A stretch of DNA of 64,000 nucleotides from Shimia isoporae (GTDB lineage: Bacteria > Pseudomonadota > Alphaproteobacteria > Rhodobacterales > Rhodobacteraceae), in assembly GCF_004346865.1 (NCBI RefSeq), contig NZ_SMGR01000003.1, forward strand, positions 372,001 to 436,000, written 5' to 3'. This document shows positions 54,723-62,931 of the stretch, piece by piece. The translations under genes and the position numbers were made by a program. How positions within the stretch are numbered: the first letter of the stretch is position 1; each line of letters opens with the position of its first letter. The notes under the pieces were generated by a model. The model was not told the DNA's origin, did not search any database, and saw only the letters and a list, made by a program, of their open reading frames with translations.

Positions 54723-55940
54723 ATGAAAGCCATGGCCACTCAACTCGTTCCTGATGTCGCAATTCCGTGCTCGCTTGCCGAAGGACTGCGCGGTTTTGTA
54801 GGTGAATGCCACAGCGACTGCCTTGTCGGTACGCTCTTGCTGAAGGGTGATCGGATCGGCGGCCTAATACGCGGCGACTCTACATCTGCGACCAAGCTGT
54901 TGTTTCCGGCTCCGGTCGAGTCCCACGCCCATTTGGACAAGTGTCACACAATTGACCGCATGCAATTCACCGGAGGCGATCTATCTGCAGCGCTAGAGGC
55001 TCAGCGCGCCGATAAAGATAACTGGACGGAAGAAGATCTGCGCACCCGCGCAACACGCGGCCTGACTGAAGCTTCTTCGGCGGGATGCAAGGCCATCCGT
55101 TCGCACGTTGACTGGGGGCAAGAATCTTCCGCTCCGCTGGCATGGTCAGTTTTTCTTGAGATGGCCCAAGACACCAAACTGCATCTACAGCTTGCCGCGC
55201 TTACTGGAATTGACCAACTCGCCGATCCTGCCTTTGCGTCGAAGGTCTCAAAACAGATCCCCTCCGGCCACGCCCTCGGCAGTTTTGTGCTGAACCACAC
55301 AAGAACGCGCGAAGGCATATTGAACGCCTTCAAAACGGCTGCGGATAGGGGCCTCGCCCTCGACTTCCACGTTGACGAAACAACTGATCCGTCAAGCAAT
55401 GGGCTGGAAATCATTGCCGACATTGCGTTGGAAACCGGTCACAAAGGTCCAATTCTTTGTGGTCACGCCGTCAGTCTCGCCTCTCAACCCGACGAGGTCA
55501 GAAAACGTATCATCGACAAACTCGCTCGAGCTGGCATTTTCATCGTCTCGCTCCCAACGACGAACCTATACCTCCAAGGGCGCGCCGGATCTGTTCCGGC
55601 GGCGCGCGGCATAACTCCGATAAATGAACTGCGAGACATGGGCGTCCAAGTGGTGATCGGAACAGACAACGTGCGCGACGCGTTTTGTCCCGTCGGACGC
55701 CACGATCCCGTGCGCGCTTTAGAACTCGCCGTCCTGGCCAGTCACTTGGATCCACCGCTTGACCTCTGGCTTCCGGCAATCACGACGACCGCAGGCGACG
55801 CCATCGGCCTGTCCTCACCGTCACTCCAAGACGCCCCACTTTCCGAATTCCGGATCGCAGATGCGAGCGATCTTTCAATCCTTGTCAGCGGCGCAGCGCA
55901 CAGGCCCGCAACCACGCTTCTAAAGGAGCTGACACGATGA
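54723..55940 (+). CDS. Cytosine deaminase-like amidohydrolase
   Basis: 405 residues. TIM-barrel metal-dependent hydrolase: metal site HAHLDK (H68, H70), catalytic SHVDWG, HVDET with the third histidine, CGHAVSL, and the aspartate in VIGTDNVRD. The order matches the cytosine deaminase/CodA branch. Deaminates or dehalogenates an N-heterocycle; substrate unknown. Three bases after the creatininase-like gene and overlapping the FAD oxidase gene by four bases (ATGA). Confidence 0.87.
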   Translation: MKAMATQLVPDVAIPCSLAEGLRGFVGECHSDCLVGTLLLKGDRIGGLIRGDSTSATKLLFPAPVESHAHLDKCHTIDRMQFTGGDLSAALEAQRADKDNWTEEDLRTRATRGLTEASSAGCKAIRSHVDWGQESSAPLAWSVFLEMAQDTKLHLQLAALTGIDQLADPAFASKVSKQIPSGHALGSFVLNHTRTREGILNAFKTAADRGLALDFHVDETTDPSSNGLEIIADIALETGHKGPILCGHAVSLASQPDEVRKRIIDKLARAGIFIVSLPTTNLYLQGRAGSVPAARGITPINELRDMGVQVVIGTDNVRDAFCPVGRHDPVRALELAVLASHLDPPLDLWLPAITTTAGDAIGLSSPSLQDAPLSEFRIADASDLSILVSGAAHRPATTLLKELTR

Positions 55941-57358
55941 ACACATCCTTATCCGGCAAGACTGTTATCGATTGGGAGGCTTTCGCCTGCGCCCTTGATC
56001 CAGTGGAAACCATTTCAGAAACCTCGACGGTAAAACGCCGTTCCCGCGACTTCTTCTGGTATTCACCGATTTTGAATGCACAACTGAAGCGCAGTTTTGG
56101 TGATTTGGTGGCGTTGCCCCAATCTATTGATGAAATCGCGCAGTGTTTGCGCGTGGCGCATGCTTTTGACGCGCCGATTACTATTCGCGGTGGCGGAACC
56201 GGAAACTATGGCCAGGCCGTTCCGATGGACGGCGGACTCATTTTGGACATGACGGCGTTTAGCGACATTCTCGACATCGGAGATGGCTTTGTTACCGTTC
56301 AGGCTGGCGCCAACATCAAGGAAGTGAACGAGGCCTTGAACGCCAAAGGATGGGAGCTTGCGATTTTCCCTTCCACTCAGGACATAGCGACAATCGGTGG
56401 TTTTGTAGGCGGTGGAAGCTCTGGCATAGGCTCTGTCGCAAACGGCATGTTGCGTGACCCCGGAAATATCCTGTCCTTGCGTGCCATGTCTGTCACTGCT
56501 GCTCCCGAGGAACACCTTTTCGAAGGAGATGCCATCAACCACATGCACCATGCTTGGGGTCTCAATGGCGTGATCACAGAGGTGACGTTACGCACTGTGC
56601 CACACCGTGACTGGATCGGCTGTATGGCGACTTTCGACAGTTATGAGGAGTGCTTTTCGGCAGGTTATGCTCTCGCACAAAGTGCTGAAGTTGGCCGCAA
56701 ACTTGTTTCGACGGTGGATGCGCGCATCTGTGCTTACTTTCCAAAACTGGAGGGGCACATTCGCCCGGAGAAACACCTGATGGTCTCCTTGGTGCCGCGC
56801 GAAGATCTTGATGCATACCGGTCGTTGGTTGCCATGCAATCAGGATCGGTCGACCTCGCGATGAGCGAAGCAGAGCTCGCGGCCGCCAAACTGCCCCATG
56901 TGTTTGAATTCTCCTATAACCACACCACACTTCAAGTGCTCAAGGCCGACCGGTCTGCCACTTACCTTCAAGTCGGAGTGCCCACGCCGCCAGACCCTGC
57001 CAAAGTCGCGGCGCTCGCTCCAAAACTGGGCGATGACGTTTGGATGCACCACGAATTCGCGCTTCTCAACAAAGAGATTGTGTCTTTTGATCTTCCGATA
57101 ATCTGGTTCACCGACGAACCCCGCTTGCGGGAAATTGAAGCGATCTACGAGAAGGATGGTTTCGCGGTCTACGATGCCCACATCTGTATGGTCGAAGGCG
57201 GAGGCCTAAAGAACGCCGATTACCGTCATCTCGCTTGGAAAAAGCGGATGGATCCAAAGGGGCTATTGAACTCTGCCAAATCGCGCGAGTGGAAAAACGT
57301 CGCACACTTGAGTCCAGAGCAGATCGAAGAACTCATTCCGGAGGATGCCGATGTCTAA
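55937..57358 (+). CDS. FAD-binding (PCMH-type) oxidoreductase
   Basis: 473 residues. FAD-binding domain of the vanillyl-alcohol-oxidase type (~50-220): ITIRGGGTGNYGQAVPMDGGLILDM and IATIGGFVGGGSSGIGSVANGMLRD, with the pyrophosphate loop. The substrate domain at the C-terminal half is divergent. Such enzymes oxidise hydroxy acids or amine/alcohol side chains with FAD. Coupled to the deaminase upstream and overlapping the TauD gene by eight bases, so probably acts in the same pathway. Confidence 0.85.
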   Translation: MNTSLSGKTVIDWEAFACALDPVETISETSTVKRRSRDFFWYSPILNAQLKRSFGDLVALPQSIDEIAQCLRVAHAFDAPITIRGGGTGNYGQAVPMDGGLILDMTAFSDILDIGDGFVTVQAGANIKEVNEALNAKGWELAIFPSTQDIATIGGFVGGGSSGIGSVANGMLRDPGNILSLRAMSVTAAPEEHLFEGDAINHMHHAWGLNGVITEVTLRTVPHRDWIGCMATFDSYEECFSAGYALAQSAEVGRKLVSTVDARICAYFPKLEGHIRPEKHLMVSLVPREDLDAYRSLVAMQSGSVDLAMSEAELAAAKLPHVFEFSYNHTTLQVLKADRSATYLQVGVPTPPDPAKVAALAPKLGDDVWMHHEFALLNKEIVSFDLPIIWFTDEPRLREIEAIYEKDGFAVYDAHICMVEGGGLKNADYRHLAWKKRMDPKGLLNSAKSREWKNVAHLSPEQIEELIPEDADV

Positions 57359-58235
57359 CTTCGACACATCACCGCTTTCACCCGAGTTCGGCGTTGAGAT
57401 TCACGACCTCCAGCTTGCCGACGTGAAAGCCAATTCACTGTACCCCGAGATACGCGCACTCTTCGAGGAGCACTCTGCGTTGCTGTTTCGCGGTCAGTCC
57501 CTGAGTGACGAACAACATATGGCTTTGGCACGTCTGTTCGGGAGAATCGAAGATCGCAATGCCGACGAACGAAAACCCGACGAAGCCTTCCAGGTGCCCG
57601 AAGTGTCGAATATTCGACAGGACGGGTCGGTAACGGACCAGATGGACCTGCACACGCTCAACCTACAATCTAACATGCTCTGGCACTCAGACAGCACCTT
57701 CATGCCCGTACCGGCGCTGACCAACATTCTTGTGGGTCGCGTTGTGACGTCCAGTGGCGGCGCCACCGAACTTGCCTCTACGCGAGCAGCTTGGCGCGAG
57801 ATGCCTGAGAAACTCGCAGAGAAGATCCGCGGCCGGGCTATCTGGCACCACTATGCCACCTCCCGCGCGAAGATTTCAGAGACACTCGCAAAGCTACCCA
57901 TGTTCCACAAATGGCCAGCACAAAAATGGAAAGCGGTCTTGACGAATCCGCTTAACCACACGGAAAGTTTATATATTGCCTCGCACGCTTACGCCGTGGA
58001 AGGCTATACTAAGGAGGAAAGCCAGACGCTGCTGGAAGAGCTGACTGCGTTTTGCACGCAGGATCGCTTCACCTACAGCCACCGCTGGCAAGAGGGGGAC
58101 GTTCTGATCTGGGACCAACGCGCCGTTATGCACAGGGGAACGCCCTGGCCGTGGCATGAACCTCGAAAACTGACCAGCCTCTGCGTCTCCATAGGCCCCG
58201 AAGACGGGCTGAATGAGATGCGACCCAAGGAATAA
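57351..58235 (+). CDS. TauD/TfdA family 2-oxoglutarate-dependent dioxygenase
   Basis: 294 residues from the ATG at 57351 (GGAGG six bases upstream; ATG 57345 also in frame). Fe(II) ligands H112 and D114 in MLWHSDSTFMP and the distal histidine in AVMHRGTPWPW; the 2-oxoglutarate arginine lies in HEPRKLTSLCVS. Overlaps the FAD oxidase gene by eight bases. Hydroxylates or dealkylates a small organic acid, sulfonate or phenoxy compound; the cluster context suggests a nitrogen-containing substrate. Confidence 0.9.
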   Translation: MSNFDTSPLSPEFGVEIHDLQLADVKANSLYPEIRALFEEHSALLFRGQSLSDEQHMALARLFGRIEDRNADERKPDEAFQVPEVSNIRQDGSVTDQMDLHTLNLQSNMLWHSDSTFMPVPALTNILVGRVVTSSGGATELASTRAAWREMPEKLAEKIRGRAIWHHYATSRAKISETLAKLPMFHKWPAQKWKAVLTNPLNHTESLYIASHAYAVEGYTKEESQTLLEELTAFCTQDRFTYSHRWQEGDVLIWDQRAVMHRGTPWPWHEPRKLTSLCVSIGPEDGLNEMRPKE

Positions 58236-58322
58236 CAAACCGGCGGGTTACCACTGCTCGCCAAAACAAGCGCAGCAACGTCTGCATCCCGGGAGTACCC
58301 GACTACAACAGAGAGGAAGCAA

Positions 58323-59984
58323 ATGACCTTTAAGACACGTACTGGCAAGCCGATGCCAAAGGTTATCGTCGACCAGGCCCACAAGGTGGGCGAGGACGAA
58401 GTGAACCGCCGCGAATTCCTCGCGCTTGCAAGCGCCTTTGGCGCGACCGCAGCCACCGCTTATGGCATGCTGGGCATGGCGGCACCCGCCTATGCGGACG
58501 GGCACGCCAAAGACGGAGGCACCGTGCGCATCCAAATGGAAGTGCGCGCCCTCAAAGACCCGCGCACCTATGACTGGTCGCAGATCGCCAACTTCTCGCG
58601 CGGCTGGCTTGAGTATCTCGTAGACTATGGCCGCGATGGGACCTTTGGTCCTGGGCTTCTGGAAAGCTGGGAGATTTCCGAAGATGCGAAGACCTATACT
58701 CTTAACGTCCGTAAGGGTGTGAAGTGGAACAATGGCGACGACTTCACCGCAGAGGACGTTGCGCGCAACATCGCCGGTTGGTGTGAAAAAGAAGTTGAAG
58801 GCAACTCGATGGCCGGACGTTTCGCGACGCTTATCGACGAAGCCACTGGCAAGGCGGTCGACGGCGGCATCGAAGTGGTCGACAGCCATACCGTAAAGCT
58901 GAACCTGCCGAAGCCGGACATCTCGCTGATTCCGGGAATGGCCGACTATCCAGCCGCAATCGTGCACAGCTCGCACAACCCGGACGACATGCTGTCCAAC
59001 CCTGTTGGTACAGGTCCATACCTGCCTGAAAGCCTCGAGGTCGGTGTCAAAGCTGTTCTCAAGCGCAACGACGGGCACACATGGTGGAACGCCGGTAACG
59101 GCGCTTGGATGGAGTCCATCGAGTACATCGACTACGGCACCGATCCTGCGGCATGGGTTGCCGCTGCGGAGTCTGAGGAAGTCGACATGCTCTATTCCGT
59201 GGACGGCGAGTTCATCGACCTCGTGTCGTCGCTTGATGGCTGGGTAGAAAACGAGATTGTGACCGCAGCGACCATCGTCATCCGCCCGAACCAACTGGCA
59301 GAAGTCGACGGAAAACAGCCATATGCAGACCCCAAAGTCCGCAAAGCAATCGCGATGGCGGTAGACAACAACGTTCTGCTGGAACTCGGATACGACGGCC
59401 GAGGCCAGGTCGCAGAAAACCACCACGTTGGTCCGATGCATCCGGAATACGCACCTCTGCCCGCTCTCAAGCATGATCCGGCTGGCGCAAAGGCGCTTCT
59501 GGACGAAGCAGGCATGGGCGATTTCGAGATGGAAATCATCTCGATTGACGATGCATGGCGCAAGAATACAACCGACGCTGTCGCGGCTCAGCTGCGCGAC
59601 GCTGGTTTCAACGTCAAGCGGACCATCCTGCCAGGTTCCACCTTCTGGAATGACTGGGCGAAGTATCCATTTAGCTCCACCAACTGGAACCACCGCCCCC
59701 TCGGCGTTCAGATTTGGGCGCTTGCCTATCGTTCCGGCGAAGCTTGGAACGAGTTCGGATACTCTAACCCCGAGTTCGACGCGAACCTTGAGATGGCGCT
59801 GGCAACAGCCGACATCGAGAAACGTCGCGAGCTGATGGCAAAAGGTGAGGCGATGCTCCAAGAAGACGCTGTCACCATTCAGCCTTACTGGCGTTCGCTC
59901 TACAACCACACGGTTGAAGGCCTCGAAGGTGGTGCTCACCACATCTCGTTCGAGATCCACCCAGCCAAGCTGCACTGGACCTGA
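58323..59984 (+). CDS. Tat-exported ABC transporter substrate-binding protein (SBP_bac_5)
   Basis: 553 residues with GAGAGGAAG before the ATG. Twin-arginine signal VNRREFLALASAFGATAATA (RR at 29-30) after an unusually long basic N-region. Oligopeptide/nickel-type binding protein: LLESWEISEDAKTYTLNVRKGVKWNNGDDFTAEDVA, VVDSHTVKLNLPKPD, NPVGTGPYLPES, DPKVRKAIAMAVDN and the C-terminal AKGEAMLQEDAVTIQPYW. Binds the compound fed to the operon enzymes, probably as the cytoplasmic folded/Tat-dependent form. No permease or ATPase genes follow. Confidence 0.9.
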   Translation: MTFKTRTGKPMPKVIVDQAHKVGEDEVNRREFLALASAFGATAATAYGMLGMAAPAYADGHAKDGGTVRIQMEVRALKDPRTYDWSQIANFSRGWLEYLVDYGRDGTFGPGLLESWEISEDAKTYTLNVRKGVKWNNGDDFTAEDVARNIAGWCEKEVEGNSMAGRFATLIDEATGKAVDGGIEVVDSHTVKLNLPKPDISLIPGMADYPAAIVHSSHNPDDMLSNPVGTGPYLPESLEVGVKAVLKRNDGHTWWNAGNGAWMESIEYIDYGTDPAAWVAAAESEEVDMLYSVDGEFIDLVSSLDGWVENEIVTAATIVIRPNQLAEVDGKQPYADPKVRKAIAMAVDNNVLLELGYDGRGQVAENHHVGPMHPEYAPLPALKHDPAGAKALLDEAGMGDFEMEIISIDDAWRKNTTDAVAAQLRDAGFNVKRTILPGSTFWNDWAKYPFSSTNWNHRPLGVQIWALAYRSGEAWNEFGYSNPEFDANLEMALATADIEKRRELMAKGEAMLQEDAVTIQPYWRSLYNHTVEGLEGGAHHISFEIHPAKLHWT

Positions 59985-60004
59985 TCCGGTCAGCGCACGG
60001 AACT

Positions 60005-60031
60005 CGGGCCGCCTTCGGGCGGCCCGTTTTT
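60005..60031 (+). terminator. Intrinsic terminator closing the catabolic operon
   Basis: Perfect nine-base-pair stem CGGGCCGCC/GGCGGCCCG (60005-60013 with 60018-60026), stable TTCG tetraloop, five Ts. It ends the operon right after the binding-protein gene, confirming that no permease genes follow in the transcript. Confidence 0.93.
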
Positions 60032-60047
60032 ATGATGGGGAACCACA

Positions 60048-60530
60048 ATGGACATGCTGCTCTTTGCGCAAACAGTCTCGCTCCTGTTGCCAACGCTCTG
60101 GCTGACGACTGGCGTGCGGGACAATATACTTTATCCGCCGGTCAACGAAGTGTTCACCGCACAGGTTCTCACAATGGAGCGGATGAAAGAAGATTATCCT
60201 GAGGAATATGCCCGGGTTGCGCACAGAGCCATCCATAACCGAGCATGGCAGAAGGGACTGTTCCGCTTGATCGTCGCCGCCGAGGTAACAACCGTAGTGG
60301 TCATGTGGGTCGGCGTTATTCTTCTTGCTTTGGCTACCCTTGGTATCGCTCTGCCTTCAATGGCACGCGGGGCCGCATTGATGGGCGCTCTTATGTTTAC
60401 CGGCGTCTGGGCAATGTTCACCGTGGTTGGCAATCATTTCAGCTATTGGTTCTGCCACGAAGGCGCACAGAACACGCATTTTCAACTGCTGCTCTGGGGC
60501 CTCGGCAATATGATCTTGCTGAACCTTTGA
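60048..60530 (+). CDS. DUF2165-like small integral membrane protein
   Basis: 160 residues with about four hydrophobic segments: LFAQTVSLLLPTLWLTTG, LIVAAEVTTVVVMWVGVILLALATLGI, GAALMGALMFTGVWAMFTVVG and LLLWGLGNMILLNL. The NILYPPVNEVFTAQVLTM and GNHFSYWFCHEG segments fit DUF2165 proteins, usually described as predicted small integral membrane proteins. Function unknown. It follows the operon terminator by 16 bases, so it needs its own promoter. Convergent with znuA. Confidence 0.78.
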   Translation: MDMLLFAQTVSLLLPTLWLTTGVRDNILYPPVNEVFTAQVLTMERMKEDYPEEYARVAHRAIHNRAWQKGLFRLIVAAEVTTVVVMWVGVILLALATLGIALPSMARGAALMGALMFTGVWAMFTVVGNHFSYWFCHEGAQNTHFQLLLWGLGNMILLNL

Positions 60531-60546
60531 CGGTTCCGCAAATCCC

Positions 60547-61617
60547 TTAGTGATCGTGGTCCAGACAAGCCGCGAAGTTATCCGCTAGATTGCTCAGAAC
60601 CGCATAATACAGACCCGGCCCAATTTCCTGGGTGGCGCCATGAGGATCAACCTCAGCCGTCTTGATATCCAAGCCTTCGGAAACAGAGGCGACAATCTCG
60701 TCAGGGAATTGCGGTTCGCTGAAGACACACTCGATTTTGTTGTCACTTAGAGTAGTCCGCACTTCGCGGAGCCGCGCAGCGGAGGCCGACGAAGCATCTC
60801 CAACCCGGATAGCGCCGGCAGCCTTAAGGTCAAACCGTTTTTCAAAATACTGGTAGGCATCGTGGAAAACGACAAAGCGGCTGGCGTGGACCGGTTCCAA
60901 TTTCGCCGCTATGTCCGCTTCGAGCACATCAAGTTCCGCCTGCGCACTCTTTGCGTTCTCCGCATATGTCGCGGCATTGTCAGGGTCGATTTCAGAAAGT
61001 TCGGCGGCAATCAAACCTAGCCAAACACGGGCGTTTTCAGGGTCCAACCAAGCATGGCTGTCGGTGCCGGAATGATCGTGATGATCATGGTCATCATGCC
61101 CAGCGTGATCTTCGTCACCATGTTCTTCATGTTCATCGTGACCGGCATGTTCTTCATCACCGTGATCATCGTGATCATCATGACCGGCATGCTCCTCGTC
61201 ACCGTGATCGTCGTGTTCAGCATGATCGTCATGGCCATGATCATCGTCGGATGCGACCTCAAAGTCGTCCGAAGAACGATAGTCGTGAGCCACGGTGCCT
61301 TCTTGGTTCAATAGCGCCATGTGGTGCGCATCACCGGCCAGAGACTCGATTGTTTTTTCAAGCTGAGGGGTCAGTTTTGGCCCAATCCAGACGACCAGAT
61401 CCGCGTCTTGCAGGGAACGGGCTTCGGACGGACGCAGTGCATAGCCGTGCGGTGAGACACCCGGCTTGATCAGTAAATCAGGGGTTCCGACACCTTCCAT
61501 GACCTTTGAAACAAGGCTATGGACCGGCGCGATGTCTGTCGTTACACGGGGCGCTTCGGCTTGTGCAGCGATGCCGGCACCCAGAAGGGCAACGAAGCTT
61601 GCGGGGAGAATTCTCAT
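60547..61617 (-). CDS. znuA: Zinc ABC transporter substrate-binding protein
   Basis: 356 residues. Signal peptide MRILPASFVALLGAGIAAQA. Zinc ligands from family position: H33 in PVHSLVSKV, H57 in SPHGYALRP, the helical-segment histidine in FVVFHDAYQYFEKRF, and the C-terminal IECVFSEPQFP and EVDPHGA. Between H57 and SHAWLDPEN (H188) lies a His/Asp/Glu-rich loop (residues ~124-183) with ~25 histidines, which in ZnuA proteins captures periplasmic zinc. Part of this loop is a 14-residue tandem repeat. Divergent from zur-znuCB and presumably shares the Zur box. Confidence 0.94.
   Translation of the reverse strand: MRILPASFVALLGAGIAAQAEAPRVTTDIAPVHSLVSKVMEGVGTPDLLIKPGVSPHGYALRPSEARSLQDADLVVWIGPKLTPQLEKTIESLAGDAHHMALLNQEGTVAHDYRSSDDFEVASDDDHGHDDHAEHDDHGDEEHAGHDDHDDHGDEEHAGHDEHEEHGDEDHAGHDDHDHHDHSGTDSHAWLDPENARVWLGLIAAELSEIDPDNAATYAENAKSAQAELDVLEADIAAKLEPVHASRFVVFHDAYQYFEKRFDLKAAGAIRVGDASSASAARLREVRTTLSDNKIECVFSEPQFPDEIVASVSEGLDIKTAEVDPHGATQEIGPGLYYAVLSNLADNFAACLDHDH
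61084..61209 (-). repeat. 42-bp coding tandem repeat in the ZnuA histidine loop
   Basis: Three copies of a 14-residue unit close to DHGDEEHAGHDDHD (residues about 137-178), varying at D/E positions. Expansion or contraction of this repeat would change the number of zinc-binding histidines. On the opposite strand it creates a spurious hydrophobic frame. Confidence 0.75.
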
Positions 61618-61665
61618 CAGGGCACCTTTGTATTAATGTGACGCGATGACTGGCACTAATGAAAA

Positions 61666-61680
61666 TGTTATATTATATCA
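61666..61680. promoter_or_regulatory. Zur box candidate between znuA and zur
   Basis: Fifteen-base imperfect palindrome TGTTATATTATATCA, centred in the 87-base divergent gap. It resembles the alphaproteobacterial Zur consensus with GTTATANNATAAC-like arms. It lies 25 bases before the zur start and 49 bases before the znuA start, able to repress both directions. Confidence 0.75.
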
Positions 61681-61704
61681 AGTCGAAATCTGTCGGAGGT
61701 CCAA

Positions 61705-62178
61705 ATGGATAGTATCGGGTTTGCACAACACGATCACGCTGCCTGTGTAGGCAGCGGCATGCAGGCTGCCGAAGAGGTCTGCGCAGCCAAAGGCTTGCGG
61801 CTGACCAAAGGACGACGGCGCGTGCTGGAAATTCTATTGCAGGAACACCGCGCGATGGGGGCCTATGACATTCTTGGCCTTCTCAGCGAAGAGGGCTTTG
61901 CCGCGCAGCCTCCTGTGGTCTATCGCGCATTGGATTTCCTGACTGAAAATGGCTTTGTGCACAAAATCGAAAAGCTCAACGCATACGTAGCCTGTACTCA
62001 CCCTCAGGATGATCACGCCCCGGTTTTCCTGATTTGTCGGGACTGCGAGACGGTTGCCGAAACAGGCATGTCCATGCGCGCTAGCCTTGGCGCAGTTGCC
62101 AAGGAAATGGGTTTCAAGATCGAAAGCACAGTGGTCGAGGCCGAAGGCCTGTGCCCCTCGTGTCAGCCCGCAACATGA
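61705..62178 (+). CDS. zur: Fur-family zinc uptake regulator Zur
   Basis: 157 residues. Winged helix with LTKGRRRVLEILLQEHRAMGAYDIL and the recognition part PPVVYRALDFLTENGFVHKIE, then the dimerisation domain. The structural zinc cysteines are CRDC and CPSC. Zur, rather than Fur or Irr, is indicated by the znuC and znuB genes in the same operon and by the box upstream. An N-terminal His-rich piece (AQHDHAAC) precedes the usual start of homology. GGAGG precedes the ATG. Overlaps znuC by four bases. Confidence 0.93.
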   Translation: MDSIGFAQHDHAACVGSGMQAAEEVCAAKGLRLTKGRRRVLEILLQEHRAMGAYDILGLLSEEGFAAQPPVVYRALDFLTENGFVHKIEKLNAYVACTHPQDDHAPVFLICRDCETVAETGMSMRASLGAVAKEMGFKIESTVVEAEGLCPSCQPAT

Positions 62179-62930
62179 GGTTGGTCACCATAAAAGACAT
62201 GTCGGTGAAGCTGGGCGCGCATCAGGCTTTGTCTCATGTGGACCTGACCATCGACAAAGGCGAGATTGTCACGATTGTCGGGCCGAACGGCTCGGGCAAG
62301 TCGACCCTGTTGCGCAGCGTGATCGGCGCGATCCGGCCGGACAGCGGGACAGTGCTGAAAGCGGCGGACATGAAAATTGGGTATGTCCCTCAGAGCCTCT
62401 CAATTGATCCCACTCTCCCTTTGACCGCAGGCCGGTTTCTGAGCCTGCCAAATCGGCGTACCAAGATCGCCGCTCTAGCGGCACTTACGCAAGCCGGCGT
62501 CGAAGACATCGCCGATCGGCCAATGTCTGGCCTGAGCGGTGGTCAATTCCAGCGTGTTTTGCTGGCAAGGGCCCTCATGGACGAACCTGATCTCCTTATT
62601 CTGGACGAGCCCACGACAGGTCTCGACCAGCCAGGATCAGCCGATTTCTACACCCAGATCGAGCGGGTACGCCGCGATACAGGCGCTGCAATACTCATGG
62701 TAAGCCACGAGTTGCATGTGGTCATGAGCGCGTCCGATCGCGTGGTCTGTCTCAACGGGCACGTCTGCTGCCACGGTGCACCCGAAGTGGTGGCCTCTGC
62801 TCCGGAATATCGCGCTTTGTTTGGCACAGGCACGCACGGTGCGTTGGCGCTGTACCGCCACGAACATGATCACCATCACCACGATGGGGACGCCTGCGAC
62901 CACGACCATCAGCATCACGAAAGCCACTGA
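62175..62930 (+). CDS. znuC: Zinc ABC transporter ATP-binding protein with His-rich tail
   Basis: 251 residues from the ATG overlapping the zur stop (ATGA). ABC ATPase: Walker A GPNGSGKS, Q-loop YVPQSL, signature LSGGQ, Walker B LLILDEP, switch histidine MVSHEL. The last ~25 residues are extremely His/Asp-rich (RHEHDHHHHDGDACDHDH plus QHHESH), a tail absent from most ZnuC proteins that could bind zinc on the cytoplasmic side. Energises zinc uptake with ZnuA and ZnuB. Confidence 0.95.
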   Translation: MRLVTIKDMSVKLGAHQALSHVDLTIDKGEIVTIVGPNGSGKSTLLRSVIGAIRPDSGTVLKAADMKIGYVPQSLSIDPTLPLTAGRFLSLPNRRTKIAALAALTQAGVEDIADRPMSGLSGGQFQRVLLARALMDEPDLLILDEPTTGLDQPGSADFYTQIERVRRDTGAAILMVSHELHVVMSASDRVVCLNGHVCCHGAPEVVASAPEYRALFGTGTHGALALYRHEHDHHHHDGDACDHDHQHHESH

Positions 62931-62931
62931 T

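Noticed and set aside
58248-59975. 575-codon open frame antisense to the SBP gene
   Set aside because: It mirrors the real SBP_bac_5 gene, which has a Tat signal, family motifs and a ribosome site; the antisense translation has no family motifs and arises from codon bias.
61070-61250. Repeat pattern resembling a short CRISPR or minisatellite
   Set aside because: Units are 42 bp, in frame and code for the ZnuA zinc loop; no spacers and no cas genes.
61054-61314. 86-residue very hydrophobic plus-strand frame
   Set aside because: It is the antisense reading of the ZnuA histidine/aspartate repeat (GAT/CAC read as ATC/GTG), not a membrane protein.
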